A DNA stretch of 64,000 bases from an uncultured Caryophanales bacterium (GCA_905211645.1 CAJMBK010000005.1:1-64000), one strand, 5' to 3'; positions 32,067 through 40,903 are shown, counted from the stretch's first letter. The notes: generated by a model not told the origin, from the letters alone. Numbers and translations: made by a program.

Positions 32067-32996
32067 ATGGTCTTCGATTTTAAGAGATTAAACAATCTAT
32101 CAAAGTATGATCAATACGTGATTGGCAAGATTGAAAATAATGAAGTAGTAAAAAACAACTTGAGTGAATTATTCCAAGATTTAAACTCTGAAAACAATCT
32201 TATTTCAGAAGAAGATTTTACCAGTCTTATTTTAGATAATACAGATGTTATCGATACTTATATCGTTCAACTTGAAGAGAATAAAAATGAGTACTACGTT
32301 CCTACTTTAAAGCTTGATCCAGACCTTAAAAGATTAATCATCATCAAAGCTTTATCAAAGAAAGGAAAATTTATTTCTCGTCATGAAAGAAATGTTGTAA
32401 TTTCTGATTTGGATGAGAATAAATTAATCAAAGAAGGTCTTACTAATTTTGAACTTCTTGAGAAGATGAATAAACAAAAAGAACTCAGCAATTCATCCAA
32501 TTTCATGAATAAATTAAATAAATTAGTTTCACAATTGAATTCCTACAAAAAAGGCATGACATCAAAATCTGATTACATTTATTCAATGAATAATTTACAT
32601 GATAAAGTTGCCAAGATTTTAATTTTTGCTGCTTGTAATGTAGGTCTTAAAGTTGGTATCGTTTCAGGTTCAGGATTATTCACAAATCTTGCTTCAAATT
32701 CTATCGGAGAAGAAGTTCAAGATGAGTACCAAAAAGCATTTGATGTTGATGTTTTATTCGTTTTAAATCCTGAAACAATTCCTAATACTTATCAAAAAGT
32801 TACTGAAACAAGTTTTATTCCATTACTTGTAAAAAGAAATTCTGATAGTAAATTGACAATTATCAGTTCCATCTATTCAATTGATGAATTATCATCAATT
32901 ATCACAACAAATAGATCATCGAAAGAGAAAGTTATGGGAATTTTATCCAGATCTTTTAACTCTATTGAATTCAACGACTTACCAATTTTCAACTAA
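32067..32996 (+). CDS. DnaI-like helicase-loader homologue lacking Walker motifs
   Basis: 309 residues. Position behind the DnaB-like gene and the layout of the C-terminal half suggest DnaI. A helix at 172-192 leads into strand K-V-G-I-V-S-G-S-G-L-F (196-206) where DnaI has its GxxGxGKS P-loop; the Lys and Ser/Thr of Walker A are absent. Where DnaI has the L-D-D-I-G Walker B, this protein reads V-L-F-V-L-N-P-E-T-I (229-238). S-I-Y-S-I-D-E-L (268-275) matches the S-N-F-S-P-D-E-L sensor region of DnaI. The N-terminal part shows none of the zinc-ligand Cys of B. subtilis DnaI. It is probably an ATPase-dead loader or scaffold. Assignment rests on context and weak similarity. Confidence 0.55.
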   Translation: MVFDFKRLNNLSKYDQYVIGKIENNEVVKNNLSELFQDLNSENNLISEEDFTSLILDNTDVIDTYIVQLEENKNEYYVPTLKLDPDLKRLIIIKALSKKGKFISRHERNVVISDLDENKLIKEGLTNFELLEKMNKQKELSNSSNFMNKLNKLVSQLNSYKKGMTSKSDYIYSMNNLHDKVAKILIFAACNVGLKVGIVSGSGLFTNLASNSIGEEVQDEYQKAFDVDVLFVLNPETIPNTYQKVTETSFIPLLVKRNSDSKLTIISSIYSIDELSSIITTNRSSKEKVMGILSRSFNSIEFNDLPIFN

Positions 32997-33013
32997 AAAA
33001 ATTTTTTAAAAAG

Positions 33014-33058
33014 TTTTTAATTTTTTCTCCTTTCATGCGATATATAGGGTGAAAGGAG
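33014..33058 (+). promoter_or_regulatory. Promoter-region box shared with nadE (copy 2), inside an inverted repeat
   Basis: GTTTTTAATTTTTTCTCC then TTCATGCGATATATA (33032-33046) repeats the box before nadE. Here it is flanked by a perfect 9-base inverted repeat, CTCCTTTCA (33027-33035) / TGAAAGGAG (33050-33058); the right arm is also the ribosome binding site of the next gene (ATG at 33065). Confidence 0.6.
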
Positions 33059-33064
33059 ATTTTT

Positions 33065-34228
33065 ATGAGACAAAATAATTGTGGTCAGGAAGTTGTAAGG
33101 AAATTATTAGCTCAGGTAAATTCATCTGATGGATATCATTCATTGATTATCGAAGATGAATGCAATAATTTTTCTTCAATTTCAGATGTATTGGAAAAGT
33201 ATTCAATAACAACTGAAGCCGTTGAGAGTGATTTGGAAGATATTAAGAAGAAAGAATTTCCAGTAATTGCTCAAATTAAACTTGATGAAAATAGATATCA
33301 CTTCATAGTTATTGAAAAAATTATCGGAAGAATGGTTCTTTACTATGAACCAAATGTTGGTGAGGCTTCAATGAGTTTGCAAGAACTCAAGAGCCAAATT
33401 ACCAATAAATTCTTGTTAATTAGAGAGAAGAATAAAAAGAAAAATAAGATGAAAACTCCATCATTTATATCAATACAGCAAGTTTTGATATTATTTTTCA
33501 TCATGATTTTTGAAACTTTCTCAAATATTCTTATCTTCTTAGGTATTGATGATAAAAATATTTTCTATCTGTCATATGTAGGAATTGTACTTTTTGGTAT
33601 TTCAATCGTCTTGCATATTTTAATGATGATGAGGCTTAACAAAAAGATTGAAAAAGACTATGCTTTCAGCCCTGAATCATCAAATTACAGGAAAAATATT
33701 AAACAGCTTTTTAGAGTTAAAAATAGATTTTTGTTAAATCTAAATATTTTCTTAATTACATTTTCAAGCGTATTTATTTTCGTATTCTTACAAGGAATTA
33801 AGGATTTAACTACTTTACTTATCATTTTTATGACGATCTGCATCACTTTAATCTGCAATGTAAGTTTGAAACGAAAGAGAAACTATTTACGTTACAAATC
33901 ATTAATTGAAGAAAAAAGTTTTTTCTTAAAGCCCAATGATGAAGAAAAATACAATTTAATTTCTAAAAAAAATAATCAAGTTGTACTTTACAAATACATT
34001 GGACTTTTAATTGGTTCGACCATGCTTGCAGTAAACTTTTTTATCGATATTTCCAAGATTCAAGAAGCTAATCTCACTTATTTTTTATTCTACTTTGGAT
34101 ACTCTCTTGTTATTCTCACTGGAATTAACAAACTTTACTATCTTTTAGAAGACTTATTTAACTACAGAAAACACATTTTATCTTTAGATAAACAACTGGT
34201 ATCTAGTTTGAAAAAAATGCCTATATAA
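33065..34228 (+). CDS. C39-peptidase-like membrane protein without ATPase domain
   Basis: 387 residues. The first 125 residues resemble the C39 peptidase domain of bacteriocin-processing ABC transporters: N-C-G-Q at the start (Cys6), H-F-I-V-I (His79) and Y-E-P-N-V-G (93-99; the family has DP). The acid is Glu, not Asp, and the oxyanion Gln is not in its usual place, so activity is uncertain. Six TM segments follow (about 137-157, 166-190, 220-243, 247-266, 305-324 and 337-360). There is no ABC ATPase domain and no ABC gene next to it. It stands alone between dnaI and ybeY with its own unusual promoter region. Substrate and function unknown. Confidence 0.6.
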   Translation: MRQNNCGQEVVRKLLAQVNSSDGYHSLIIEDECNNFSSISDVLEKYSITTEAVESDLEDIKKKEFPVIAQIKLDENRYHFIVIEKIIGRMVLYYEPNVGEASMSLQELKSQITNKFLLIREKNKKKNKMKTPSFISIQQVLILFFIMIFETFSNILIFLGIDDKNIFYLSYVGIVLFGISIVLHILMMMRLNKKIEKDYAFSPESSNYRKNIKQLFRVKNRFLLNLNIFLITFSSVFIFVFLQGIKDLTTLLIIFMTICITLICNVSLKRKRNYLRYKSLIEEKSFFLKPNDEEKYNLISKKNNQVVLYKYIGLLIGSTMLAVNFFIDISKIQEANLTYFLFYFGYSLVILTGINKLYYLLEDLFNYRKHILSLDKQLVSSLKKMPI

Positions 34229-34229
34229 A

Positions 34230-34238
34230 TGGTATAAT
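34230..34238 (+). promoter_or_regulatory. Extended -10 promoter of ybeY
   Basis: TGGTATAAT (TGnTATAAT) ends six bases before the ATG at 34245, so the mRNA would begin at or next to the start codon. TTGAAA at 34208-34213 (spacer 19) could serve as -35. No Shine-Dalgarno is present. Confidence 0.55.
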
Positions 34239-34244
34239 TTGGAT

Positions 34245-34727
34245 ATGAAAAAAGCCAAATTTAACTTAGAATTTGATTTTTCAATGATGGAAAATTCCGC
34301 ATTGGATGTCGAACAAGATTTCAATAATTTATTAGATATTATTTTGACAAGATTGAATAGAAAAGGAACATATGTCCTTTCTTGTGAATTAGTTGATGAT
34401 GAAACAATTCAGAAACTAAATAAAGAATTTAGAGATATTGATAAGCCTACCGATGTTCTATCTTTTCAATACACATCTAAAGAAGATTTTGATCTAGATC
34501 TTGGTTTCTATGATTTGGGCGAAATTTATATTGATACTAGAATTTGTGCTCTTCAGGCACCTGAATTCAATTTAACTGTTGAAGAGGAAGCAATATATCT
34601 TTTCATCCATGGTGTTTTACACCTTTTTGGCTACGATCATGTTCATAATGATGAAGAAAAAGAAGTAATGTTTTCATTACAGAATGACATTTTTAGTAAA
34701 TATATGCAAAGTAAGAAAGGAGCTTAG
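34245..34727 (+). CDS. ybeY: Endoribonuclease YbeY (16S rRNA maturation)
   Basis: About 160 residues. The zinc-binding signature H-G-V-L-H-L-F-G-Y-D-H (HGxLHLxGYDH) and the earlier R-x-x-D-K-P-T-D-V-L-S-F motif identify it. YbeY takes part in 16S 3'-end processing and ribosome quality control. The ATG at 34245 is preferred; a TTG two codons earlier lies against the -10 box. It is the first gene of the ybeY-cdd-era-recO unit. phoH and dgkA, usual neighbours in Bacilli, are not here. Confidence 0.93.
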   Translation: MKKAKFNLEFDFSMMENSALDVEQDFNNLLDIILTRLNRKGTYVLSCELVDDETIQKLNKEFRDIDKPTDVLSFQYTSKEDFDLDLGFYDLGEIYIDTRICALQAPEFNLTVEEEAIYLFIHGVLHLFGYDHVHNDEEKEVMFSLQNDIFSKYMQSKKGA

Positions 34728-34728
34728 T

Positions 34729-35130
34729 ATGGAAAAAGAAAAAGTTTATGAATTGCTAAAAGAAGCTCAAACTAAGAGTTATTCACCTTACTCAAAATTT
34801 AGAGTTGGTGCTATCTTAGTTATGAAAGATGGAAAAATTATTTTAGGTGCAAATCTTGAAAACGCTGCATACGGTTTATGTATCTGTGCAGAAAGAACAG
34901 CACTTTTCCAATATAAGCTCTTAGGTTACAAACCAGAAGATATTGAAATCTTCGGTGTTATCGGTGACACTGATGATTACATTTCACCTTGTGGTAGCTG
35001 CCGTCAAGTTATGGCAGAATTCTTGAATAAAGATACCAAAGTCTGGTTATTCAATTCCAAAGGTGATTACAAGGAAGTTACAGTTGAAGATTTACTTCCA
35101 TTCTCATTTTCAAAGGATGATATGAAATAA
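34729..35130 (+). CDS. cdd: Cytidine deaminase
   Basis: 133 residues, the short tetrameric type. The catalytic zinc site is C-A-E-R-T (Cys plus Glu) with P-C-G-S-C-R-Q, the three-Cys arrangement of B. subtilis Cdd; N-L-E-N-A-A-Y-G-L binds the ribose. It deaminates cytidine and deoxycytidine for pyrimidine salvage. The start at 34729 follows AAAGGAG and comes one base after the ybeY stop. Its stop overlaps the era start. Confidence 0.95.
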   Translation: MEKEKVYELLKEAQTKSYSPYSKFRVGAILVMKDGKIILGANLENAAYGLCICAERTALFQYKLLGYKPEDIEIFGVIGDTDDYISPCGSCRQVMAEFLNKDTKVWLFNSKGDYKEVTVEDLLPFSFSKDDMK

Positions 35131-36005
35131 TGAAAAAAGTTGGTTTCGTTACTTTATATGGTCGTGCAAATGCAGGTAAATCGACAATCATCAACAAACT
35201 TTTAGGTTACAAGGTTCAAGCAGTTTCTGACAAACCTCAAACAACCAGAGAAAATATTCGTGCGATCTACAATGATGAAGATTCACAAATTATCTTCTTG
35301 GATACTCCTGGTGTTTTCAAACCACACGGCAGATTAGGTTCAATCTTATTAAGAGATTCAAAAGTTGCTAAGGAAGATGCTGAGTTATTAATCTATGTTG
35401 TTGACAGTTCACTTCCAATCAATAAAGACTTTGAAAGAGATATTAATAGCATCGATGTTCCAGTTATCATTGCTTTTAACAAAATTGATTTAATCACAAC
35501 TCCAGAACATATCAAAAAGAGAGATGAATATAAGAAATTAGCACCAAATGCAGAATTCATTGAATTATGTTGCAAAGATGGATTTGGTCTTGATACTTTA
35601 TTGAAAGCAATAAAAGTACATCTTTCAGAAGGTGAACTTATTTATCCTGATGATATGATTTCTGACCGTCCTGAAAGTTTCATTTTCAGTGAAATTATTC
35701 GTGAAAAATGTATGAGACTTCTTGAAAAAGAAGTTCCTCACTCCATTCACATTGAAATGAGAGACATTCAATACCATGATGATGGCATCTATGTTTACGC
35801 AGACATTTGCGTTGAACGTGAATCAGAAAAAGGTATTGTCATTGGTAAAAGAGGTCAAATGATTTCAAAAATTACTAAGTATAGCCAAGATGCTTTACAT
35901 GGTTTCACTGGACAAAATGTCTATGTCGAATTACTTGTTAAAGTTGCAAAAGATTGGCGTAATAATCCAAAGTTTTTGAAACAACACGGTTATGACGATT
36001 TCTAA
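35130..36005 (+). CDS. era: GTPase Era
   Basis: 291 residues. G1 G-R-A-N-A-G-K-S-T, G3 D-T-P-G, G4 N-K-I-D, then a C-terminal KH domain with G-K-R-G-Q-M-I. Era binds the 3' end of 16S rRNA and helps assemble the 30S subunit. It is translationally coupled to cdd (the start shares the last base of the cdd stop) and overlaps recO by 14 bases. Confidence 0.97.
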   Translation: MKKVGFVTLYGRANAGKSTIINKLLGYKVQAVSDKPQTTRENIRAIYNDEDSQIIFLDTPGVFKPHGRLGSILLRDSKVAKEDAELLIYVVDSSLPINKDFERDINSIDVPVIIAFNKIDLITTPEHIKKRDEYKKLAPNAEFIELCCKDGFGLDTLLKAIKVHLSEGELIYPDDMISDRPESFIFSEIIREKCMRLLEKEVPHSIHIEMRDIQYHDDGIYVYADICVERESEKGIVIGKRGQMISKITKYSQDALHGFTGQNVYVELLVKVAKDWRNNPKFLKQHGYDDF

Positions 36006-36630
36006 AGATTATGTAAAAAATTATTCAGGATACGTAATTAGAGCAAGTAAATACGATGACACATCATCAATTGTTGATTTATTAACAACTGATGATCAGA
36101 TTATCACTTTATACTGTAAAAGTGCTTTAAAACCTACCTCGAAAAATAGAAGTTTACTCACCGTACTCAATTTAGTTAATGTTGATGTAAAAACTATGAA
36201 ATCTGGAAATTTCAATGTTGCATGTGGCAGTAAATTACTAAAAGTTACTGAAAGACATGCTAACTTAGAATATAACCTTTTTGTTATGGTGATTAGACAC
36301 TTATTTACAGTATTAAAAGATGAAACTTTTCTAAAGTTTAAAGATTTATATTTCATCGATAATGGATTTGATAGAGAAATAAATATCTATTGGATTCTCA
36401 CTTACTTTTTGAAACATGCATATGAAAATTTATCAATTTCATCAGCACAAGGAAAAGATAGTGATGTCCAAGAAATATTGACGAAACTTATCAAATTATC
36501 TGATAACGATATAAATCTTGGAAAAGTTGTACTTAAGAAATATGAGATTATTTTACTTTTCAATAATCTGTACGATTACTACGATATTTTTAATAGAGAA
36601 GCACTTAATCTATTCTTAGAAAATATATAA
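35992..36630 (+). CDS. recO: DNA repair protein RecO, short form
   Basis: 212 residues. The N-terminal OB-like part (G-Y-V-I-R-A-S-K-Y-D-D-T-S-S-I-V-D-L-L, then L-Y-C-K-S-A) is typical of RecO, and the position between era and glyQS is conserved in Bacilli. The protein is shorter than B. subtilis RecO and lacks the C-terminal Cys cluster that binds zinc. RecO works with RecR to load RecA onto SSB-coated DNA. It overlaps the end of era. Confidence 0.85.
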   Translation: MTISKDYVKNYSGYVIRASKYDDTSSIVDLLTTDDQIITLYCKSALKPTSKNRSLLTVLNLVNVDVKTMKSGNFNVACGSKLLKVTERHANLEYNLFVMVIRHLFTVLKDETFLKFKDLYFIDNGFDREINIYWILTYFLKHAYENLSISSAQGKDSDVQEILTKLIKLSDNDINLGKVVLKKYEIILLFNNLYDYYDIFNREALNLFLENI

Positions 36631-36662
36631 TTTTAGATGACTTTAATATATTAGGAGATATT

Positions 36663-38036
36663 ATGAGCAAATATAGTTTTAATGAAATTACAACACATTT
36701 AATCAGCAGTGGATTTATTTATCCAGGCAGTGAAATTTATGGTGGTTTATCCAATTCTTGGGACTACGGTCCATTAGGTGCTTTATTAAAGAACCACCTC
36801 AAAGATTTATGGTTGGAACATTTTGTTAGAAAGATTCCTTACAACTATCAAATTGATCCAGCAATTATCATGAATCCAAAAGTTTGGATGGCTACTGGAC
36901 ACGTTGCAAATTTCTCCGATCCTTTAATCGATTGTAAATATTGCAACACAAGATACAGAGCTGACAAATTAATCGAAGATGAATATCCAGATTTAAATGT
37001 CGAAGCAATGTCTCAAGATGAGATGAATAAGATGGTTGAAGAAGGTAAATTAACTTGTCCAAATTGTGGTAAGCACAACTTCACACCTATCAGAAAGTTC
37101 CAACTTATGTTCAAGACATTTATCGGTGTTACTGAAGATAGCAAATCTGAAGTCTATTTGAGACCTGAAACTGCTCAAGGTATCTTTGTTAACTTCAAGA
37201 ATGTTATGAGAACAACCAGAGCAAAATTACCTATCGGTATCTGTGATATCGGTAAAGCTTTCCGTAATGAAATTACTCCTGGAAACTTCACATTCAGAAC
37301 CAGAGAATTTGAACAAATGGAAATTGAATTCTTCATTAAACCTGGTGAAGATTTGAAATGGTTTGAATACTACAAAGAAAATTGTAAGTCTTTCGTTGAA
37401 GCTTTAGGTTTGAGAGATGAACATATTCGTTTCAGAGATCATGAAAAGGAAGAATTAGCTTTCTATTCTCAAGCAACAACTGATATTGAATATCTCTTCC
37501 CATTCGGTTGGGGCGAACTCATGGGTATTGCATGCAGATCTGACTACGATTTAGGCAGACACCAAGAGTTCTCCAAAGAAGATTTAACATATTTTGATCC
37601 AGATACTAACACAAGATATTTACCTCATGTTATTGAGCCATCATTTGGTTTAGATAGATTGATGTTAGCATTATTATGCGATGCATATGAAGTTCAAGAT
37701 TTAGAAAAAGATCAAAGAGTTGTTTTACATCTTACTCCTAGACTTGCACCATATTCAGTTGCAATTTTACCTTTATCAAATAAATTAAACGAAGAAACCA
37801 AAGCAAAGATTTTACCTGTCTTAGATCCAAGACTTGATTATGTTGTTGATACAACCGGTAGTATTGGCAAGAGATATCGTAGACAAGATGCTATTGGTAC
37901 ACCATTATGTATCACATACGATTTTGACTCTCAAAACGATGAGTCTGTTACAATTCGTGATAGAGACACCATGGAACAAGTTAGAGTTAAAATTTCTGAA
38001 ATTAACAATTACATTAACGGAGTTTTATTTAAGTAA
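36663..38036 (+). CDS. glyQS: Glycyl-tRNA synthetase, dimeric type
   Basis: 457 residues, the single-chain alpha2 enzyme. P-G-S-E-I-Y-G-G-L-S-N-S-W-D-Y-G-P-L-G near the start, a zinc-type C-x2-C...C-x2-C insertion (C-K-Y-C and C-P-N-C), motif 2 F-R-N-E-I-T-P-G-N-F-T-F-R and motif 3 S-F-G-L-D-R are clear. The C-terminal part is the anticodon domain. No T-box in front; a short gap with AGGAG. Confidence 0.97.
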   Translation: MSKYSFNEITTHLISSGFIYPGSEIYGGLSNSWDYGPLGALLKNHLKDLWLEHFVRKIPYNYQIDPAIIMNPKVWMATGHVANFSDPLIDCKYCNTRYRADKLIEDEYPDLNVEAMSQDEMNKMVEEGKLTCPNCGKHNFTPIRKFQLMFKTFIGVTEDSKSEVYLRPETAQGIFVNFKNVMRTTRAKLPIGICDIGKAFRNEITPGNFTFRTREFEQMEIEFFIKPGEDLKWFEYYKENCKSFVEALGLRDEHIRFRDHEKEELAFYSQATTDIEYLFPFGWGELMGIACRSDYDLGRHQEFSKEDLTYFDPDTNTRYLPHVIEPSFGLDRLMLALLCDAYEVQDLEKDQRVVLHLTPRLAPYSVAILPLSNKLNEETKAKILPVLDPRLDYVVDTTGSIGKRYRRQDAIGTPLCITYDFDSQNDESVTIRDRDTMEQVRVKISEINNYINGVLFK

Positions 38037-38044
38037 GCTAAATA

Positions 38045-39838
38045 ATGAAATTATCTTTTGAATTTGCTAGAAGTGTCATTTTACAAGCAGATATTGTTCA
38101 AGTCATTTCTACCTATATTGATGTTATTAAAAAAGGCAACAACTACGTAGCTGTTTGCCCTTTTCATAATGACACAAGACCATCGTTAAGTATCAGTCCT
38201 CAAAAAGGTATCTATAAGTGCTTTTCGTGTGGTAAAGGTGGTAATGTCATTCACTTTGTTCAAGAGTATGAAAAGATTAGTTATCAAGAAGCAATAGTTA
38301 AAGTTTGTAATATTTGTCACATTCCTTTACCAAAAGATTTTACAATCGTTAAAAGAGTTAATCCTAATCAAAAGTTAATTGACATTTTAACTAAAACTAG
38401 AGATTTCTACATTTTGAATTTAAAGCAACCATCGGGTAAAGTTGCTTTAGACTATCTTCATGATAGAGGACTCGATGATTCAATAATCGATCATTTTAAG
38501 ATTGGTTATGCTCCTCAAGACAACAAAAAATTAATCCAAGTTTTAAGTGCTCGACAAGGTTTTACCCATGACGAAATCACAAAAGCTGGTGTTTTATCAA
38601 ATCAAGAATTTGGCGATAAATTCCGTAATAGAATAATGTTTCCAATTTCTAATAGGTTTGGTGAAGTTGTTGGTTTTTCCGGTAGAAAGTTATCAAATGC
38701 AAACGAAAATGATCCTAAGTATATAAACTCTGCTGACTCTAAAGATTTATTCGATAAATCTAAATTGCTTTATCACTTTTATGAAGCGAGTAAAGTTGCT
38801 GTAAAAGAGCAAGTTATGTATATTGTCGAAGGTTTCATGGATTGCATTGCATTGTATCGTGCAGGAATTGAAAACTGCGTTGCATTGATGGGTGTAAATC
38901 TTAGTGAACAGCATATGGCAATGCTTAAAAGTTTAAAAGTTAAATTAAACTTGCTACTTGATAGTGATAATGCTGGTCAAGGTGCGATGCTTAATTTAAT
39001 CAATAAACTTGATAAAGCAAAAATTAATTGCTCAGTTGTTAAACCTTATACTGAATGCAAAGATTCAGATGAATATATCAAAAAATTTGGTGGTGATAAG
39101 CTTAGAGAAAGGGTAAATCAGCTTGTCAACCCAATCATTTTTAAATTTGATTACATGGTTAATACTGGTCGTAGTAACAGTGATCAAATTGAAAAATTAA
39201 TTTCAGATTCTACAAATATCTATGCTATGTCTTCTAGCCTAGATAAAGAGCAAATTTTAGATCGAATCAGTTCTTACACTGGTGTTAGTAAGAAAACTAT
39301 TGATAATTTATTCAACAACTACAATAAAAAATCTGCAGAAATAGTTGAGAGTAAAGTTAATGAATTCACAGATTTTATTTTTGTTAGTTCAACTGAAAAT
39401 TTTCTTAAAAAAGATGTTCTAGTAACAATACCAAATAGTAATGCAAATTCTAGAATACAGATGCGCAAATTAAAATCTGGATGCAATCTTTTGAAGACAG
39501 CATTAATTTCAAAAGAAACTGTTGACAGAATAAGACAAGATAATGTTAATTTTGGTTGTTTGTTTTATAAAATTATTAATTCATATATTATGGAATGCTC
39601 AGATATTGGTTCTTCAAATGATAAATTATCAAGTATTTGTCTTGAAAAGCTAGAAGAAGTTCATAATATGATAAAATCTAAAAAGGAAAGCGATGAAACT
39701 CTTACTGTTCAAGAACAATTTATTTTAGAAAATTTTGAACATTTGAAGCAGTTCTTCGTTGAATTTATCGATTATGAAAGCGATACTGAGTTTGATATAA
39801 ATCAGTATAATAGACTCGTAAACGATATTCGTAAATAA
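38045..39838 (+). CDS. dnaG: DNA primase
   Basis: 597 residues. The N-terminal CHC2 zinc finger is C38, H41, C59, C62 (C-P-F-H ... C-F-S-C). The catalytic core has the TOPRIM E (I-V-E-G-F-M-D) and the L-D-S-D-N-A-G acidic motif. The C-terminal helicase-binding region (about 440-597) is divergent. It makes RNA primers for lagging-strand synthesis. The macromolecular-synthesis order dnaG-rpoD is interrupted here by a sigma-like gene. Confidence 0.96.
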   Translation: MKLSFEFARSVILQADIVQVISTYIDVIKKGNNYVAVCPFHNDTRPSLSISPQKGIYKCFSCGKGGNVIHFVQEYEKISYQEAIVKVCNICHIPLPKDFTIVKRVNPNQKLIDILTKTRDFYILNLKQPSGKVALDYLHDRGLDDSIIDHFKIGYAPQDNKKLIQVLSARQGFTHDEITKAGVLSNQEFGDKFRNRIMFPISNRFGEVVGFSGRKLSNANENDPKYINSADSKDLFDKSKLLYHFYEASKVAVKEQVMYIVEGFMDCIALYRAGIENCVALMGVNLSEQHMAMLKSLKVKLNLLLDSDNAGQGAMLNLINKLDKAKINCSVVKPYTECKDSDEYIKKFGGDKLRERVNQLVNPIIFKFDYMVNTGRSNSDQIEKLISDSTNIYAMSSSLDKEQILDRISSYTGVSKKTIDNLFNNYNKKSAEIVESKVNEFTDFIFVSSTENFLKKDVLVTIPNSNANSRIQMRKLKSGCNLLKTALISKETVDRIRQDNVNFGCLFYKIINSYIMECSDIGSSNDKLSSICLEKLEEVHNMIKSKKESDETLTVQEQFILENFEHLKQFFVEFIDYESDTEFDINQYNRLVNDIRK

Positions 39839-39862
39839 AAATGAAAAAGGGGTAACAGGGGT

Positions 39863-40903
39863 ATGAATAAAGACACACAATTAAAACACGAACAAATTGT
39901 CAGTTGGAGAAAAGAATTAAAGGAAATCTTCAAAAAATCTGGCAAAAATTTGAAGAAGAAATTAGTTAGTTTTATCGGTTTAAGATCTATTAAATCGTTT
40001 AATGCTATCACTAGTGACTTTTTTCAAGAAGTTTTGAAATATCCTAATCTCAATAAAAAGGTTGAATACAGTTTGCGTAAAGCTGCAGAAAACGGAAATG
40101 AGTTTGCTAAAGAGAAATTTATTTCTTGCAACATGTATCTTATTTTCTTCAGCCTTTTAAAACTATCTCCATCAATTACTGCTTCAATTGATTTGAATGA
40201 TTTAGTTCAGGAAGCTTTAAAAGGTTTGTATGATGCATACAACAATTTCAATCCTGAGTTAGGTTATAGATTTTCTACTTTTGCTCCCAAATTTATTGTG
40301 TATCATATTGTTAGAGATATTGATTATCAAAGATATACTGTACCTTTACCAGATTACTTAAGAAGATATATAAATAAACTTTCTACAGTTAAACTTGAAT
40401 TCCTTCAAAAGACAGGAAGAGATGGTAAAACTGATGAGATTTTAGAATTATTTAATAAGATATATCCTGATACACCTCTTGATATGGAAAAATATCTTGA
40501 ATTGGATCATGTCATTTACAAATATAAGACATATGGTGATGATGAATTTGCAGAAGAATACGATTTCGATATTTGCAACATTCCAGATCATGACCAAGTC
40601 AATCAAAAGGAATATGTTGAGTACAGAGAATTGATGGATTGCATCCTTGATTGTATTGAAAAGACTATGGATGAAACCGAAAGATATATTGTTTGTAACT
40701 TCTTCTTTTTCCTCTGTGAAGAGCCAAAATCTATATTAAAAATCAGTGAAGATCTAGATCTTGGATATACAAAAGTCTCTAATACTTTCGCTAGAGCTCT
40801 AGACAAATTGCGCTATGCAATCAAAAAAAATTGGCTACTAGACAAATTTTATTATATAATAGTATTAGTGAAAATTTCTTTTAAAAAACTATTGACACAA
40901 TAA
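39863..40903 (+). CDS. Divergent sigma-70-family factor between dnaG and rpoD
   Basis: 346 residues. Region 1.2/2.1 is visible at 70-100 (A-A-E-N-G-N-E-F-A-K-E-K-F-I-S-C-N). Region 2.2-2.3 lies at 110-145 (D-L-N-D-L-V-Q-E-A-L-K-G-L ... G-Y-R-F-S-T-F-A), aligning well with RpoD D-L-I-Q-E-G-N-L-G-L. In the -10 recognition part the T-W-W-I-R-Q of RpoD is replaced by P-K-F-I-V-Y, so promoter choice must differ. Region 4 is at 258-322 (M-D-E-T-E-R-Y-I ... I-S-E-D-L-D-L-G-Y-T-K-V-S), with an HTH. A hydrophobic tail follows (about 328-342). It is not an ECF factor, being too long and having extra sequence between regions 2 and 4. Target genes unknown. Confidence 0.72.
   Translation: MNKDTQLKHEQIVSWRKELKEIFKKSGKNLKKKLVSFIGLRSIKSFNAITSDFFQEVLKYPNLNKKVEYSLRKAAENGNEFAKEKFISCNMYLIFFSLLKLSPSITASIDLNDLVQEALKGLYDAYNNFNPELGYRFSTFAPKFIVYHIVRDIDYQRYTVPLPDYLRRYINKLSTVKLEFLQKTGRDGKTDEILELFNKIYPDTPLDMEKYLELDHVIYKYKTYGDDEFAEEYDFDICNIPDHDQVNQKEYVEYRELMDCILDCIEKTMDETERYIVCNFFFFLCEEPKSILKISEDLDLGYTKVSNTFARALDKLRYAIKKNWLLDKFYYIIVLVKISFKKLLTQ

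Noticed and set aside
36631..36662. T-box riboswitch before aminoacyl-tRNA synthetase genes
   Set aside because: The spaces before glyQS, pheS, thrS, hisS and aspS are all under 40 bases, too short for a T-box.
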